Shown one piece after another: positions 47,010 to 60,295 of a stretch of DNA of 64,000 nucleotides. A program made the translations under genes and the position numbers. Source of the DNA: Membranipora membranacea (Eukaryota; Bryozoa; Gymnolaemata; Cheilostomatida; Membraniporidae); assembly GCA_914767715.1 (NCBI GenBank), contig OU612065.1, positions 16,740,001 to 16,804,000 on the forward strand, read 5' to 3'. Under the pieces are notes generated by a model, which ran no database searches, had not been told where the DNA came from, and saw only the letters and a program-made list of their open reading frames with translations. The stretch's first letter is position 1. Every line of letters begins with the position of its first letter.

Positions 47010-49767
47010 ATGTCTGGCTCAAGGTTTGGCACTCTTGCCCAGGGATTCATCAGTGGAGCTGTTGTAACTGCCTCAATCTCATACTCGCTATATCAAAGGA
47101 AACCACAGGAGCCGTGCAAAGGTGAGGATCAATGATCATAAATGAATGCCAAACAGCAATTGTACATTTTGAACCCAGAATCTGTATAATAGTTTAATTT
47201 ATTGCCTTGCGCTTGCCCACAATAAGCGTAGTCGATTACTTGCTGTGAATTGAGCGTCCTTTTTATTAATAGTAATAATCTAATTTTATTTAGAAGACAG
47301 ACCTCTTGGTAACACAGGCAGGTTCCCATTCGGACTCCCCACTGATAAGAACAGAGTAATAGATTACACTGGGCATACTCTGTATTACGATGCCGCTAAG
47401 AAACAGCCTGTATGGGTGGCAGAGCTTGTCAGCAAGGACTCACTAAAAGGTTATTTCACTATGACATTGTAACCAAAACAAAAGCAAAGTTGATCGCAGC
47501 TGAACTGACGGAAAATGAAACAAGGAGGAGCCACCTCATTATTGTTTAACAGTCATTTATTATTGATCAGTTACCTGTTTATCACTCTCAAGTTTAATAT
47601 TGAAAGGCATGTTTGTCCTTGCACTACTGATCTTCAAACTGTACATTAATATTGAGAGTTGTCTCGTCTTTGTTCGACAGAGCAGAATTCCTTAGATGTT
47701 GATTTTCTCCATCATACCTAATCAGCAGGGTTTGTTCCTAAAATAGATGCATTTGGATACTCATTTGTAGGTAAAGCCAACAGGAAGCACAGTAAGTTTC
47801 GCCGTGATGATTCCATTCCTGAAGACTTCTCAGCTTCTAATTCTGATTTTTGGAAGAGTGGATGGTCTAGGGGTCATATGGCACCTGCTGGAAATACCAA
47901 GTTTTCTCAGGTAAGACTTTGCCAGTCCGTGATATATGAGAGGGTCGAATAAATATAGATCTTAGATTTAGTTGAATGTTATGTGCTAAACTCTGCTGTT
48001 TGTGAAGTGACACTCTGCAGGGGTGTCGTTAAAATATTCATTTAGCCTTTCCTCACACTTTTTACAATCTTTATGTATTCTTGTTGCATATCAGAGTTGT
48101 ATTTTTAGCCCTAGTTTGAGGTTGCCATATATTTTTTTGGGAAATGAAGAACTCTCAAAATAATCTCGGCTTCCTGTTTTTTATATTTCTCTGTCAAAAT
48201 CTTTGTGTCGAAGCTGCACAAATGCTGATGACATGGAATTCATGTCCACAAAACTGAATATCAAAGTCTATTTTTGATATTTCAGGCCGCAATGGATGAC
48301 ACATTTTATCTTACCAACATAGTACCACAGGACATAGACAACAATGGAGGATTTTGGAACAGACTAGAGAGTCATTGTAGGGATCTTACACAGAAATATC
48401 AGAATGTGCACATTATCACTGGCCCTTTGTACAAGGCAAATAAGGAGGTCAATGACAAATCATATGTGGAACATGAGGTTGGTGTTGTAGTCTGAATTTT
48501 TATGCCATGCACTTTGAATTTGAAGTGCTGTTCCTATCCCAGATACAGTTGCCAGTAGTTTCTTCTATACTTGGGTAGATTAAATAATAATAGTTTCATA
48601 AGAAAGTAACAGATGTGCTTTTGAAGCGCACATGATAGTCTATTTCCTTGGAATGTCTTAATCCTGTGGTTATAATGTGATTGTGACACTACCACAATAT
48701 CAGACAATAGCACATGACAACAAGGAAGCAGGTTTTCATCATTCTGCCAAATATCAATATTGGTATGCTATGTTGATGTAGAGTGATTGAATTTAGAGGC
48801 AGGCACACCCATTGATCGCTTTCCATAACCATCGTGAGGGGCTAATTTCTCTGGCAAATACAAGAAAGCTGTGTCACAAATTAAAAACTGATACTGACTT
48901 TCATTATGTCATATGAATTTTTGGCAAAAACAAATGTATTAACATTGAATTCAATTGAAATGATATGAAAATTAATGTGACATTTAATTTAACTTTGGAA
49001 ATTACTTTTCATTTGGGGGAGGATGATATAAATGGCATATGTGATCAACTTGAAATTAATTGTGATCTGAATCTGAGTCATAAGATGCAACAGCCACGCA
49101 GTTGGTATTTGTGGCCATAAATATCACACAACTTTTGCAACAGACCATGCTGCTGTCATTGGTATTGTCTTTGTTGTAACCGGCTTATACTTCACAGTAA
49201 CAGAGAGCATCAGGTCCCGAAAGCATGACACAATAAACATGTCTCTCTGTGAACTTAATGTGTCATGTGAGTTGGGGAGTTAAAACCGGTTTTCTTCATT
49301 ATGTTAATATTTTTATAACTCTGTTTTAGGTTATAGGACAAAACAAAGTCCCGGTACCAACACATCTGTTCAAGATAGTGACAGCGTACAACAGCAAAAA
49401 CGATAAACCAGCAGTTGGGGCTTTTGTTGTTCCAAACATTCCAATACAACGAGAGACAAATGAGCTTGCTAAATATAAGGTAAGTCTAAAAGAGGTTCAG
49501 CAGCTCACAGGGTTTGTCTTCAATCCTGAATTGAACAATGACAGTACTGTGGACTTATGTACAGCGGAAGCCGGAAACTGCAAGCTCAAAGGTTGGAAAG
49601 AGTTTGAGTTATATTTTGTTAGAAGAAAACTTCAATATGCACAATCAATGAAAGAAATAGATAATGTTATGGCACAGCTGAAGAAGCTGGACATCAAACC
49701 TGACAACCAGCTGATGGCACAAATAGACAATAAGTATGCCGAGCTCAAGATGCAGCAAGTCAAGTAA
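47010..49767 (+). CDS. EXOG: EXOG, mitochondrial endo/exonuclease of the endonuclease G family, 5 exons, 345 aa
   Basis: A beta-beta-alpha metal (DNA/RNA non-specific) nuclease of the inner mitochondrial membrane, used in mitochondrial DNA repair. Exons 47010-47121, 47294-47449, 47771-47910, 48286-48477 and 49330-49767 join in phase; human EXOG is 368 residues. The N-terminal GFISGAVVTASISYSLY is a membrane-anchor/targeting segment. The catalytic motif SRGHMAPAGN has His125, and the metal site is completed by Asn161 with Glu164 (FWNRLE). NIVPQD and FVVPN blocks are conserved. The C-terminal part carries the EXOG-specific helical region with Cys-X-Leu-containing NCKLKGWKEFELYF, absent from EndoG. 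Donors after exons 2 and 4 (gttatt, gttggt) are weak. Polyadenylation signal at 49888-49893. Confidence 0.95.
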
Positions 49768-50230
49768 AAATAAATATCTTATGAATCAAAGTTTGCTGAT
49801 TTGCACTGTGAAAAATAGTAACCATATTTGTAGCCTAGTATTTTTAGTAAAATATATTGAACATTCTATATAAATACTCAGATAGAAAATAAATGTTTTA
49901 AACGTATAGTACATAAATAAGTTTGACGGACCCCAAACTGATAACATCCCCCTGCTACACAACAGCCTATACAGGTCACATTGGCAGCCAATCAATGCAT
50001 GGGTATAGCCTTAATACCGAGGCATACATCCTATACATATACTGCGATTCTCTGGCCTCCATCCCATATCATGATCCAGACCAAGGATCTCGTTGCCTGT
50101 TCACTCCAACATTGCTCTATGATATGTATTTCTGTCTATACTCCTTCATAGCAATTTTTAGCAATATGGATTGAGCAAAATTGATGTCAATAGCAAATGA
50201 ATGCATAAAAAGTGTATCGCTCTTGTTGAA
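49768..50230. other. Convergent 3' ends of EXOG and the Reeler-mucin gene
   Basis: About 460 bp between the two stop codons, with opposite strands converging. It contains EXOG's AATAAA. The open frame at 49923-50174 has no known domain and lies in UTR sequence. Confidence 0.5.
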
Positions 50231-53200
50231 CTATGCTCTTGTAAATCCGTGATTGCCGTTGTGTCCATTATGTCCGTTCATTCCGTTTCCATTCCTTCCT
50301 TGATCCATAGATCGTAATGGTATACCATAGTCTTTTCTGTTTCTCGCTGCTCTCATCATGAGGAAACCATGTGATTTCCGTTGCCTAAAAGTTAAGAAAT
50401 ATATTTATATATATCATAACAGAGCCAAAGAATGTGGTCAAGTTAAGTGATGTTTCCATGTTACCATGTTATTGGTTTTTTTTGTCAAGTATATCTGGAA
50501 GACTTCAATGCGGTCTTCCTACTCCTGTTCAGAGATTTACCCCTCAATTTTCAAACTGACACCATTCTGATGATACATACAATGCCAGACTTACAATGCT
50601 TATCAATCCTGTCCTTCTTAAAATAGCCACATGATAATCTCGTCATTGTCTCATGTTTTTTGTGTCTGGTTGATGCCAGTCTATTGTTCATTTGTGATAA
50701 ACTTACCTCACACATATCACTATGATTGCGATGATGATTGCTGCACCAATCAATCCAAAAACTACGCCAAGTACAATCTTTGTAGACTGTCTTAGTCCAC
50801 CACTGTCTGGATCTTCTACGTTTGCCTCCACTAGTGGCTCTGATTCCAAGGTGCCACTCATGGGAGGGAGTTCCTCACCATTGACCGTCATAGGTCGGCC
50901 ACTACCCATAAACTCTTTTAGATTGGCAACAGCTTCATCTGTGTTTGTATTGGCTGCTCCACTCTCATCTGGAGCTAATGTGAAGTCAATTTGCACACTA
51001 CCTGAATAACAATAGAAAATACCACAGTTAAAAGAAAATTAAATGAGAAAATTCTGTTTTCTTTTCTAATTATATTACATACATACTATATATAAAATAA
51101 TTATAGTCAAATGAAATATAATTTGCTCTTCGTGTGAGGTTATTTACATGCAAAAAGTGTGGAGTGGTGTAATATGATAAGGGTAAGGTATAGAGAAGTG
51201 ACCTAATGCAATGATAACTTGACAAGCATGCTTGGGTTCATCACATGCTGTCCCGACTTTGTAAGTACACCTGCACCTAAATCCGGGGATATTGACTTAT
51301 CAGACACATCTCTTTGGAGGGTCTCTGTAAATTTGAAAATTTTCAGTTTAATCACAACACATAAAAAGAGAGGAACAAAAAGTTAGATGTCATTGTCATA
51401 GAATGTCTGCGTTTTACATATGCCAATGAGCATTGTTTGGTCACCATTGAGACACCTTGAATGCTTGCTAATAGGGGACATATAAAGCGGCTTTCCCTTA
51501 CCTGAACTAAGTTTAAGGTTCTGGATTCTGGACACATCAATGTTCATGATGGTGGCCAGCTGTCTGGCTATATCAATCTTTGCTTCTTCAACTTTATCTC
51601 CAACAACCGTGTCGAAGTCTCCACTCAGTTTCATGCTCACTTGCTTTGGTTGATTTGCAGGATCTGTATTGTCTACGGCCTTAGGTGGTGCCTGGGGAGT
51701 TGTAGTAGTTGTTGTAGTTGTTGGTGTGGTTGTGGGTTTTTCAGTTGTAGATGTTGAGGTGGTAAATATTGTAGTGTCTTCCTCAGGAGTTGTCACAGCT
51801 ACTACGGTAGTCTCATTAAATTCTGGGGTAGTGGTTTCAGGAGGGGACGTATCATTGTCATCGATCAGAGTTGTTTTTTGGTCAAATGGTGGTGGAGTAC
51901 CAATATCTAGTATTGTGGCGTTGTCATTAGATTCTGTCGGTGTTGTTACCTTAGGGAAGTCGGTAGTGGCATTACCTTCAGTTGTTTCAGGGGTACTGAT
52001 ATCAATACCTACTGTTGGAAGGTGGAAGTCTGTAGTGTTTGTATCGGTCTCTGTCACTAGTGGTGAAATGGTGGTTGAGTTGCTTTCTATTCCAGCATTA
52101 GGGCTTCCAGTTAATGTAGTATTCTCAGTTGACGGTGTTAGTGGTATTTCTGTGTCATTGAAAACTGGGAATCCTGTTACTAATGGAGTTGTGTTGGAGT
52201 CCTCGGTGGTATTGCCTTCATCTGGGAAATCTGTGATTTCTGGTATTTCATCAATGGTACTGTTATTTTCTGTAGTGTTCAGCTGTGGAATTTCAGTGGT
52301 TATGTTGAGCTCATCAGGTGTGGTGCCATTATCAGTGAAATTCATCGGTGCATCAGTTGTGAATCCCACTGGCAATTGAATATCTGTTGAGTTTTCAAGC
52401 ATGGACTCCGTTATGTTGGCTTCTGGGAACACTGTTGTCACACCAAACTCATCAGTTGTGTTATCAGTGCTGTTGGAGGTCAGATCAGGAAGGAAAGTTG
52501 TCACATTCTCTGTTTCATTGAAAGAGAGCACGCTAGTTTCGTTCAGCAAAAGGGGAGAGAGGGTTGTCACATTCGATGTTTCTGTTAAGTTTACCGACTC
52601 TGGTATTCCAGTGGGCAAGGCTATATCCGTCGCATTATCAGTCTCATTGAAGGAGAGCTCGGTAGGAAGGGTGACGATTTCAGTTACGTTGTCAGTCTCG
52701 TTCAGCAGAAGGGGTGAGAGGGTTGTCACATTCGATGTTTCTGTTAAGTTTACCAACTCTGGTATTTCAGTGGGCAAGGCTATATCCGTAGCATTATCAG
52801 TCTCATTGAAGGAGAGCTCGGTAGGAAGGGTGACGATTTCAGTTACGTTGTCAGTCTCGTTCAGCATAAGAGGAGAGAGGGTTGTCACATTCAAAGACTC
52901 AGTTAGGTTAATTGAAGTTGGTATCTCAGTGGACAAGGCTATATCCGTCACATTATCTGTCTCATTGAAGGAGAGCTCAGTAGGAAGGGTGATGATTTCA
53001 GTTACGTTGTCGGTTTCGTTCAGCATGAGGGGTGAAAGTGTTGTCACATTCAAAGACTCCGTTAGATTAACCAACTCTGGTATCTCAGTTGGCAAGGCTA
53101 TATCCGTCATATTATCAGTCTCATTGGGGGAGAGCTTGGTAGGAGGGGTGACGATTTCAGTTACGTTGCCAGTCTCGTTCAGCAGAAGGGGTGAGAGGGT

Positions 53201-56007
53201 TGTCACATTTGATGTTTCTGTTAAGTTTGCCAACTCTGGTATTTCAGTGGGCAAGGCTATATCCGTCGCATTATCAGTCTCATTGAAGGAGAGCTCGGTA
53301 GGAATGGTGACGATTTCAGTTATGTTGTCAGTTTCATTCAGCATGAGGGGTGAAAGTGTTGTCACATTCAAAGATTCTGTTAGATTTACCAACTCTGGTA
53401 GCTCAGTGGGCAAGGCTATATCCGTCAAGTTATCGGTCTCATTAAAGGCGAGCTCGATAGGGAGGATGACGATTTCAGTTACGTTGTCGGTCTCATTCAG
53501 CATAAGGGGTGAGAGGGTTGTAACATTCAAGGATTCTGTTAGGTTAATTGAAGCTGGTTTCTCAGTGGGCAAGGCTATATCCGTCAAGTTGTTGGTCTCA
53601 TTCAAGGAAAGCTCTGTTGGAAGGGTGACGATTTCAGTTATGTTGTCGGTCTCATTCAGCAAAAGGGGAGAGAGGGTTGTCACATTTAGAGATTCTGTTA
53701 GATTTACCGACTCTGGGATCTCAGTGAGAAAGGCTATATCTGTCAAGTTATCGGTCTCATTGAAGGTGAGCTCGGTAGGAAGGGTGACAATTTCAGTTAG
53801 GTTCTCGGTTTCGTTGAGCATAAGGGGTGCGAGTGTTGTCACATTCAATATTTCTGTTAGATTTCTCAACTCAGGTATCTCAGTGGGTGAAGCTATAATA
53901 TCCGTCACATTGTCTGTGGTATTGATGGCCGGTGCTTGAGCTGTGGTGTTGATGGCCTCTGTGAAGTTGACATCTGGAGCTTGAGTTGTTAGAACGAGCC
54001 CATCCAAGCTTGTGACACTCTCTGTGATATTAGGGGCATCTGTTGTAAGCCCAAGTACCTCGGTCAAGTTGAAGCCATCTGTAAAGTTGGCTTCATTAGA
54101 TAGAAGTGTCTCAGTTTCGTTAGTGGCTAATGGCAGAATAGTTGTGAGGGTTGTGTTGTCGGGGTCAACAAGGTTTGCTGTTACATTTGACACAGACTCT
54201 GTCAGGTTGAGTGCTGTCTCAGTTGTGTTGCTATTACCATCAAGTAAGGGACTCTCTGTGATGATTTCCTCAATGGTGGTGTTTTTTTGGTCTGTTGTGG
54301 TTGGAAATGTCGTTGTTGTTGTTGTTGTTGCTTGGAAAAGTTCTGGTGAGACAACGTTCACCCAGAACGTCGAATAATTGATGACAACATGAACACTACA
54401 AAATGTAAATGAGAATATTCTATTATAATAACTTTGACCTTCCTACACACTAGTTTGCATCTAAAAGTAATTTTAACCAGGTAGATGTTAATCTTCACAT
54501 TGTTACTTCTTTGTGGCATGCATGTACTGTCAATATAGATATCTTGGAAATGTTTTGATTGCAATTTGTTGGTGGTGCCAATAATATATCTAGTTATTTT
54601 TAGATGTAATGTAGCTCGACATTGCCGGCTCTACAAAAATACTACATGATTCATAAAAATATAAATCTGCTATTAAGAGTTGTTTTCAAACATACACAAA
54701 TTTGAGTGATCCGGCTGCGCTTAATGGTACTGTGTAGTCGATTGAAATAGTTGGAACTCCAAGTCGACCAGAATGGGCAATGGCATTATTCGTAGATTGT
54801 GTACAGGTGGGTCCTAGGGTACATGAAACCAATCTTAGAGCATCATCGCCAGTCTTCCACTCTCCTACAGAGCAAAGTTCAGTGTTTTCTGCCCAAAGGA
54901 GTATTCCCATGAAGTTCTCTTCTTTTGTGTCAGTTATGGTCACTGAAATATAGAACATACAACAATAATGGCTGTTAATTCGTTACAACTTAGGAACTAC
55001 CTATTTCTACTCTGCTGAAGACTTTTTTTTTAATGTGAAGGAAGGTTGTGATTACAGCTGACAGTGGTACCTGGTCTTCATTTCAATGATTGTTAGATTA
55101 CAAAAACCAATGCAATAGTAATTCCATTTCTAAAATACTTTCATTCCTCAGGTTGTTGACACGGTAATGATTTTGCACTTCGAAGTTGGGTAGGCGATAT
55201 AGTTTGATCATCTCAGAGTTTAAACTTTAACAAGAAAAGATTCCAGAAACACCTAATCAACTGCCATGGCAATAAAAGACTACTCTAACTTGATTGATGT
55301 CTTGCATCAGGTAATAAGTCATCAATGGAGAGATTGATATTTCATCTACTGTAATCCTTGATTTCATCTCATCCATTACATAAATGTTTTTGGAACAGAA
55401 TTAAACCAAACTTTAGACCTATTTGAAACCAGCAAATTTGAATGTAATTGCATAATGAGGGCGACGCCCTATGCTTCCTGACCAATGCTAATGACCGATT
55501 AAATTTTCAAATAGGTATTATTGTTGTAGATAATGACAATGAGTATTTGAATTAGGAAAACCTTTCTTTTTTCCAATTTAGAGCCAAAATTTGTAAGACG
55601 CTTTATGTGATGTTTTATGATTTCGGCGGTTACATGCTCCAAAATGTTCACCATCATTATTACAAAGGAAATTTAACACCCAGGTATATGGAAAACTCAG
55701 ACATTAATAGTGAATGAAAATTTGAATCTGCTGTAGACATCGTTGCAACTAAAATGATCATGTTGAAAAAGATTAGCAATAAAATTTGAGCTAACCAACC
55801 TGTCAAAATCTCTCCTGGGGTGTAGGTGGTACTTTGCGTTCCGTCTTGATGAGATACTTGAATCGTGATCGGCGGCGGTGATTCTTCCGCATTTCCATGT
55901 CGAGGTCCGCTACCACATGCGTCTATTGGCAATTGTCCATTGCTAAATCCATGAGTCAGTAAAGTAAGTGTTAAAACAACTACGCCTATAGCTATCCACC
56001 TGTGCAT
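50231..56007 (-). CDS. Reeler-domain, mucin-like single-pass membrane protein, 5 exons, 1,265 aa
   Basis: Minus-strand exons 56007-55800, 54942-54696, 54395-51502, 51001-50707 and 50384-50231 join in phase. Order: signal peptide (about 1-25, IGVVVLTLTLLTHG), Reeler domain (about 30-165, with GEILTVTIT, FMGILLWAE, CSVGEW, and a closing NYSTFWV), a Thr/Asn/Leu/Pro-rich stalk of about 900 residues, a SEA-like module (about 1066-1150, VSMKLSGDFDTVV, SRIQNLKLSSG, SVQIDFTLAP), a transmembrane helix (about 1189-1212, LGVVFGLIGAAIIIAIIVI) and a basic tail with NGHNGHNGN. The stalk has about nine 51-residue repeats full of Asn-X-Thr sequons. Likely cell surface; function unknown. Reeler domains occur in extracellular-matrix and defence proteins of invertebrates; a glycocalyx or adhesion role is inference. 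Other names are possible since the combination is not one I recognise. Confidence 0.85.
52540..53900. repeat. Coding tandem array, about nine 153-bp units
   Basis: Within exon 3 of the Reeler-mucin gene, units of about 153 bp recur in register with few changes (phrase TTGTCACATTC ... TCAGT at a constant spacing of about 150 to 165 bp). Each unit encodes about 51 residues of the form NLTES-NVTTLSPL-LNETDN-TEIVTLPTEL-FNETDN-TDIALPTE. The repeats keep the frame, and their antisense strand is open too, which explains the long spurious plus-strand frame at 52401-53939. Confidence 0.85.
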
Positions 56008-56843
56008 ATTGATGGCTGTGTGTGGAAGGTTGAACGGTCTGGAGTGGTGTAAAAAGTTGTATCTTCCTTGCTAATGGCTGTCACTACATAAAGCTGTGTA
56101 TATCTGTTGCCTGCGAGTGCTTATAGACGAGTGTGTATCCTCCTTGGTTTCGGTGATATTAGGTCATACACTGATGTTCTCTTGGGGCTCACCTAACAGA
56201 CACTAACTTCTCAACAGATCCCACACCTGACCCTAAGCTGCTGAATCACTAAATCACTGATGTAGACGCAGATGAACACTCCCTATGACAGGGGTGGATC
56301 AAGATATTGGTTAGGATAGTAGGGGTGTGTTCATCATAAACACCATGTGGTCACATGCCATGATACAATACTACTCATTTACCAGCTTTCATTCGTCCTT
56401 CATTGACTGTGTCGTGGTTTGCTGCCGTGCATGATGTAGACAGTCTGCCTTTCGCATAAGTTAATAATTTATCTGTGTTATTGGTGAATGTTGGTTTATG
56501 ATTTACATCCACCTCTAGGATAGTTGTTGTTTTCCTTTTTTTCTCTGATGAAGCATTATAATTAATGAGTTGGTTGCTCCATTGCTTGCCGAAGAAGAAC
56601 TATACTAGCGAGGAGATTTGTTTCCATGGAAATGACATTTTGTGGTTACATTTAGGATTTTTCTCTTTCAGCTGAAAGACCTAACCCCTAAAACTTCAAA
56701 TCGCTTTATGAATATTCTTGTAGCTATACACTGTACAGCATCATTTATGGTGTGGTGTATACCAGAATGCAGGTATTCAGTCTCAGCGAAATATCGATAT
56801 TGGTTGATGAAAGTGTGTAAAGAAAGAATAATGTAGGCATATG

Positions 56844-56879
56844 ATCACAGAGTAAGGATATATATCCTTACTCTGTGAT
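56844..56879. repeat. 36-bp perfect palindrome
   Basis: ATCACAGAGTAAGGATAT is followed directly by its exact reverse complement, with no loop. It can extrude as a short cruciform. Confidence 0.85.
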
Positions 56880-58752
56880 ATGATAATACAATGATTTCAT
56901 ACTAAAATAGTCTTAAAAAAGATTAGAGAAGAAAATCAAATTGTGTTGTACTTGTTGAGTAGGCTAGATTGACTTTTGTAATGAATACTGCAATCCAGCC
57001 TCAACCCTCTGCATGTCTTCCTTTCGAGATAAGGCTAATTTCTGTTTGGAGTATTTAATTTCCGAGTATGCATATAGGTTCTGGTGAAAGTAACCTTAAT
57101 TTTCAAATGATGTAAATTTCTTGTTCAAATCACACTCATTACACTGGGCTATGGCTTCCTGTATCAGTAAGATGATTAGCATCGTTATTGGTAACATGCA
57201 TAGCTATTTTATGCAACATCAAAATTTTCCACAGAGGAAGAGGTTGGGGGAAGTTTTACAGTTTTCCACCACCTTGACTCATCCTGATACAATCAGGCTC
57301 GTTGGGCCCTTGGGTGATGTAAGTGAGCAGTGCGTTGCCGGGGTTACGCCATTGATATAGGCTATATTTCTCCCTGCGGTTTTCTCCTCACATTCTTATG
57401 GCATGGTAGGGAATAAAATCGACAAGTTTCCAAACACCTAGTCACTCTCCATGACACAAGTTGTGGCTTTATTTGTCAATTCTCGATGTCTGGAACCAGA
57501 AAGTTGCCAAACACGAGTTTCACTGAAAAGACAATCCTTATTCCTGTATCTGTGGTTTATTCATTTCATTCTGTCACAATGACATGGCGTGGATGATGAA
57601 ACAACAAAATGATGAGTTTTGGGAAAGTTTGTTAAAAAAAATTACCAAGAAACAATACGATGTAAAAAATTTGGTCTGAGGACATCACATGCTGCAACTG
57701 CGCCACAATCCTCTTAATCTCTGTTTTGAAATAGTTGAGAGAAATAATTCTCAGTTTTTATAACAAATTGTTCCGACACACTTCTATTATTTTGCGGATG
57801 TGATCCTATCATGTTGTTTGCTTGGATTATGCGTAAGTAAATTTCAGCGCTCCAGATATCAGTTTGGGATTTCATTGCAACCTTCTGATGTTCTGATCAA
57901 GAGAGGACAGCTCTAAACATAACTTTGATTTTTATGCAACAGTTTTTCAATGTGACATTTCAATTATCATCAATAAGATCCACATCGGTGTCCCAAATCG
58001 TAGCAAACCCTGTCATGAGCCAAGTTATGTCTGGTGAACTTAGAACCTGCAGGCCATTATGGCTGAAAAAGCTCAGTAGCATACAATTAGGTCCCATTCA
58101 TCTCAGTAATATTTCAGCCGCTAGCAACCGCCAACTGTGGTGATTTAATGTTGTCACAAACAATGCATGCAATATACTTTTATGCTTTGTCCTAGTCTAT
58201 TCCCTATATTTGTGTTACCAGGTGGTTGCCAAAGACAATATCAGCTAATGGGAAAGGCTGCAATCTTATTGATGAGGGGACAAAAATGCTGTTTAATGTG
58301 TCTGTGATCATAACTGATAAACATTAAGATGGAAACAAACCACCAAGGTCTCTTGTACAACGCATCGGCTGACAGTAATCCACTCTAGTAGTAAAGTCCT
58401 CTTGGGCTTACTCTAGGTTCGTTTGCAGCTTGTCTAAGTGCTGAGACTGCTGCATTGCATGTTAACTTGCAACGTAGCCGTCTGACCACTTAGACTAGTC
58501 TGCAGCGTAAGCATGTACATGTATCACAACTGATGAGTTTTTTAGTATCTCCGTTTCCATCACCATCACATAACCATAACCCAACATTGATGAATCACAG
58601 CAAGGAATTAGATCTCCTTGATCATGCAGTGAGATTAAACCATTATATCATGATATATTAACATAATCATGATATACTTTTTCACTTTTTCTTAGTCCTG
58701 GAATACCGGGGTAGTAGGATTAAGCAGCAAATTCAAATATTGTGCCGATTAT

Positions 58753-58779
58753 GGGGTGGGGGTGGGGGTGGGGGTGGGG
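58753..58779 (+). repeat. G-rich (GGGGGT)n run, predicted G-quadruplex
   Basis: Five runs of four or five G separated by single T occupy 27 bp. This fits the quadruplex pattern with one-base loops, which is among the more stable types. It stands in otherwise AT-rich DNA. Confidence 0.75.
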
Positions 58780-60052
58780 ATGAGGATGAATCACGATGAC
58801 CGAGGATTTATGCACATAAATATATGTGGGCTCGTCAATTAGAATATAATTGCTTCCACCTTCCTTTGATTGCATTGTGGGAGGCATCAGAATGGTCATG
58901 TCAAAAGGCCGAGAGAGATTTTCTCTACGGCAGATAAGAACAGTAAATAAAATAGATCCAAAGAATATACTGTTATCACTTAATTTAAGTGCTAGGCAGA
59001 ATATACCAAATTTTCAGAATTTTACCAAATTCTTGTTACTTCAGCAAATGGCAAGTTTTTAAATTCAGCGTCTTAGTTCTAGCAATGAAGAGGGAGTTCA
59101 TTGGTTCTAAGCTTGAGTGCTTTTGAGTGGTTCTCTACGATAAACACCACTCACATACACACATTAGTCTAGGGCAGACCATAAATTTTATACTTGATTT
59201 GGTGAGCTTGTTGCTGTTATTGTGACACAAGCCTTTAGGTATTAAACAAAATTTATAATATTTTTTTCCTGTAAAAGCCCATCCCTTTTTTACCGGAGAT
59301 TTCCATATTTGTCCCTTCCTACATACAATCACATGAATATAATGAATTAGCTATATGTGGTTATGACTTCAATGAGATAACCATCTTCCCAATTTACTGC
59401 ATGTAAGCAAGATCTGTCACTTTTTTAATGCTAATTTTAGATCAGAATTACCATTATGAGAGATACTAAAATTGCTATTATGATCCTGGGATTAGTCATT
59501 GCTCAAAGCACATGACAATGAGTAATATCGTATCTGCTTGTGAATGTAGAGGGGTATTTTAGTCTGGTTGAGGATTGGTTTATAATCGTCTAATTTTGTA
59601 ACCTCACTCTGGAAGCCTGAAACTCAAGATAAAGTGGCTATAAACTCCACCATAAGATAGTTTAATCTCATTCAATGCAAGAATAAATCTTTAGCCATCA
59701 CTGACTGTGATTCGCTCGTCTGGGATGATCTGCTCTTCAAATATATAAGTTAACTTGATTAATGGCCAGAACTAAAGTGCCATTACAACCATTACTTGGG
59801 TGTTTTTATTGATGCAAAATATACTACTGAATTTATACCTTTTATTTGTGTTCCGCAGAGCTCTTTCTGGAACAGAGAGGAATTTGCATATGTAATGTAC
59901 GCTAGACCCCCCAAGGACCTGAGATAATTACAGAAAAGGTAAACATCATTATACACCAATAGCTCCCCTGGGTATCATCGTTCCTTGATCTGAACTTTTT
60001 GCTGTCGTTGTGGCCGTAGCAGATGACTGCTATGGGATTAAGTCTAAACATG

Positions 60053-60295
60053 TTAATATATGCAGGCCAATCTATAGGAGGCTGTCATATGCTTAGCTCT
60101 GCTAATGGAAGTTTCTGTCAGGGCCGGTGGGGCAGATGTGTTGGAGCTGTTTGAGGTGTCTTTCATGCTGCTAGAGCTATACTGTTCACCTTGCCAATGG
60201 TTGTTGACCAGAGCGAATATTGTGGCAGAGGTTGGGTGTGGGTGGTGTGGTTGAAAGGGTATGTCACCCACTTTTGCACCTGCAATCTTGACCCT
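60053..60295 (-). other. Possible but unproven coding exon (minus strand)
   Basis: After an acceptor-like ttgcag near 60280 on the minus strand, a frame runs about 70 codons: GDIPFQPHHPHPTSATIF, then a Ser/Asn-rich patch. It ends in a stop near 60053. Composition looks protein-like, but no domain is recognised and no partner exons were found. Confidence 0.2.

Noticed and set aside
51669-52379. 236-codon plus-strand open frame rich in Val/Ser
   Set aside because: Also antisense to the Thr-rich stalk; low-complexity Val runs mirror Thr/Asn codons.
52401-53939. 512-codon open frame on the plus strand
   Set aside because: It is antisense to the repetitive exon of the Reeler-mucin gene, repeats with the same period, and is open only because of the codon composition of the repeats.
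57925-58143. 72-codon plus-strand frame with protein-like composition
   Set aside because: No domain, no clear acceptor or donor and no neighbours to join.
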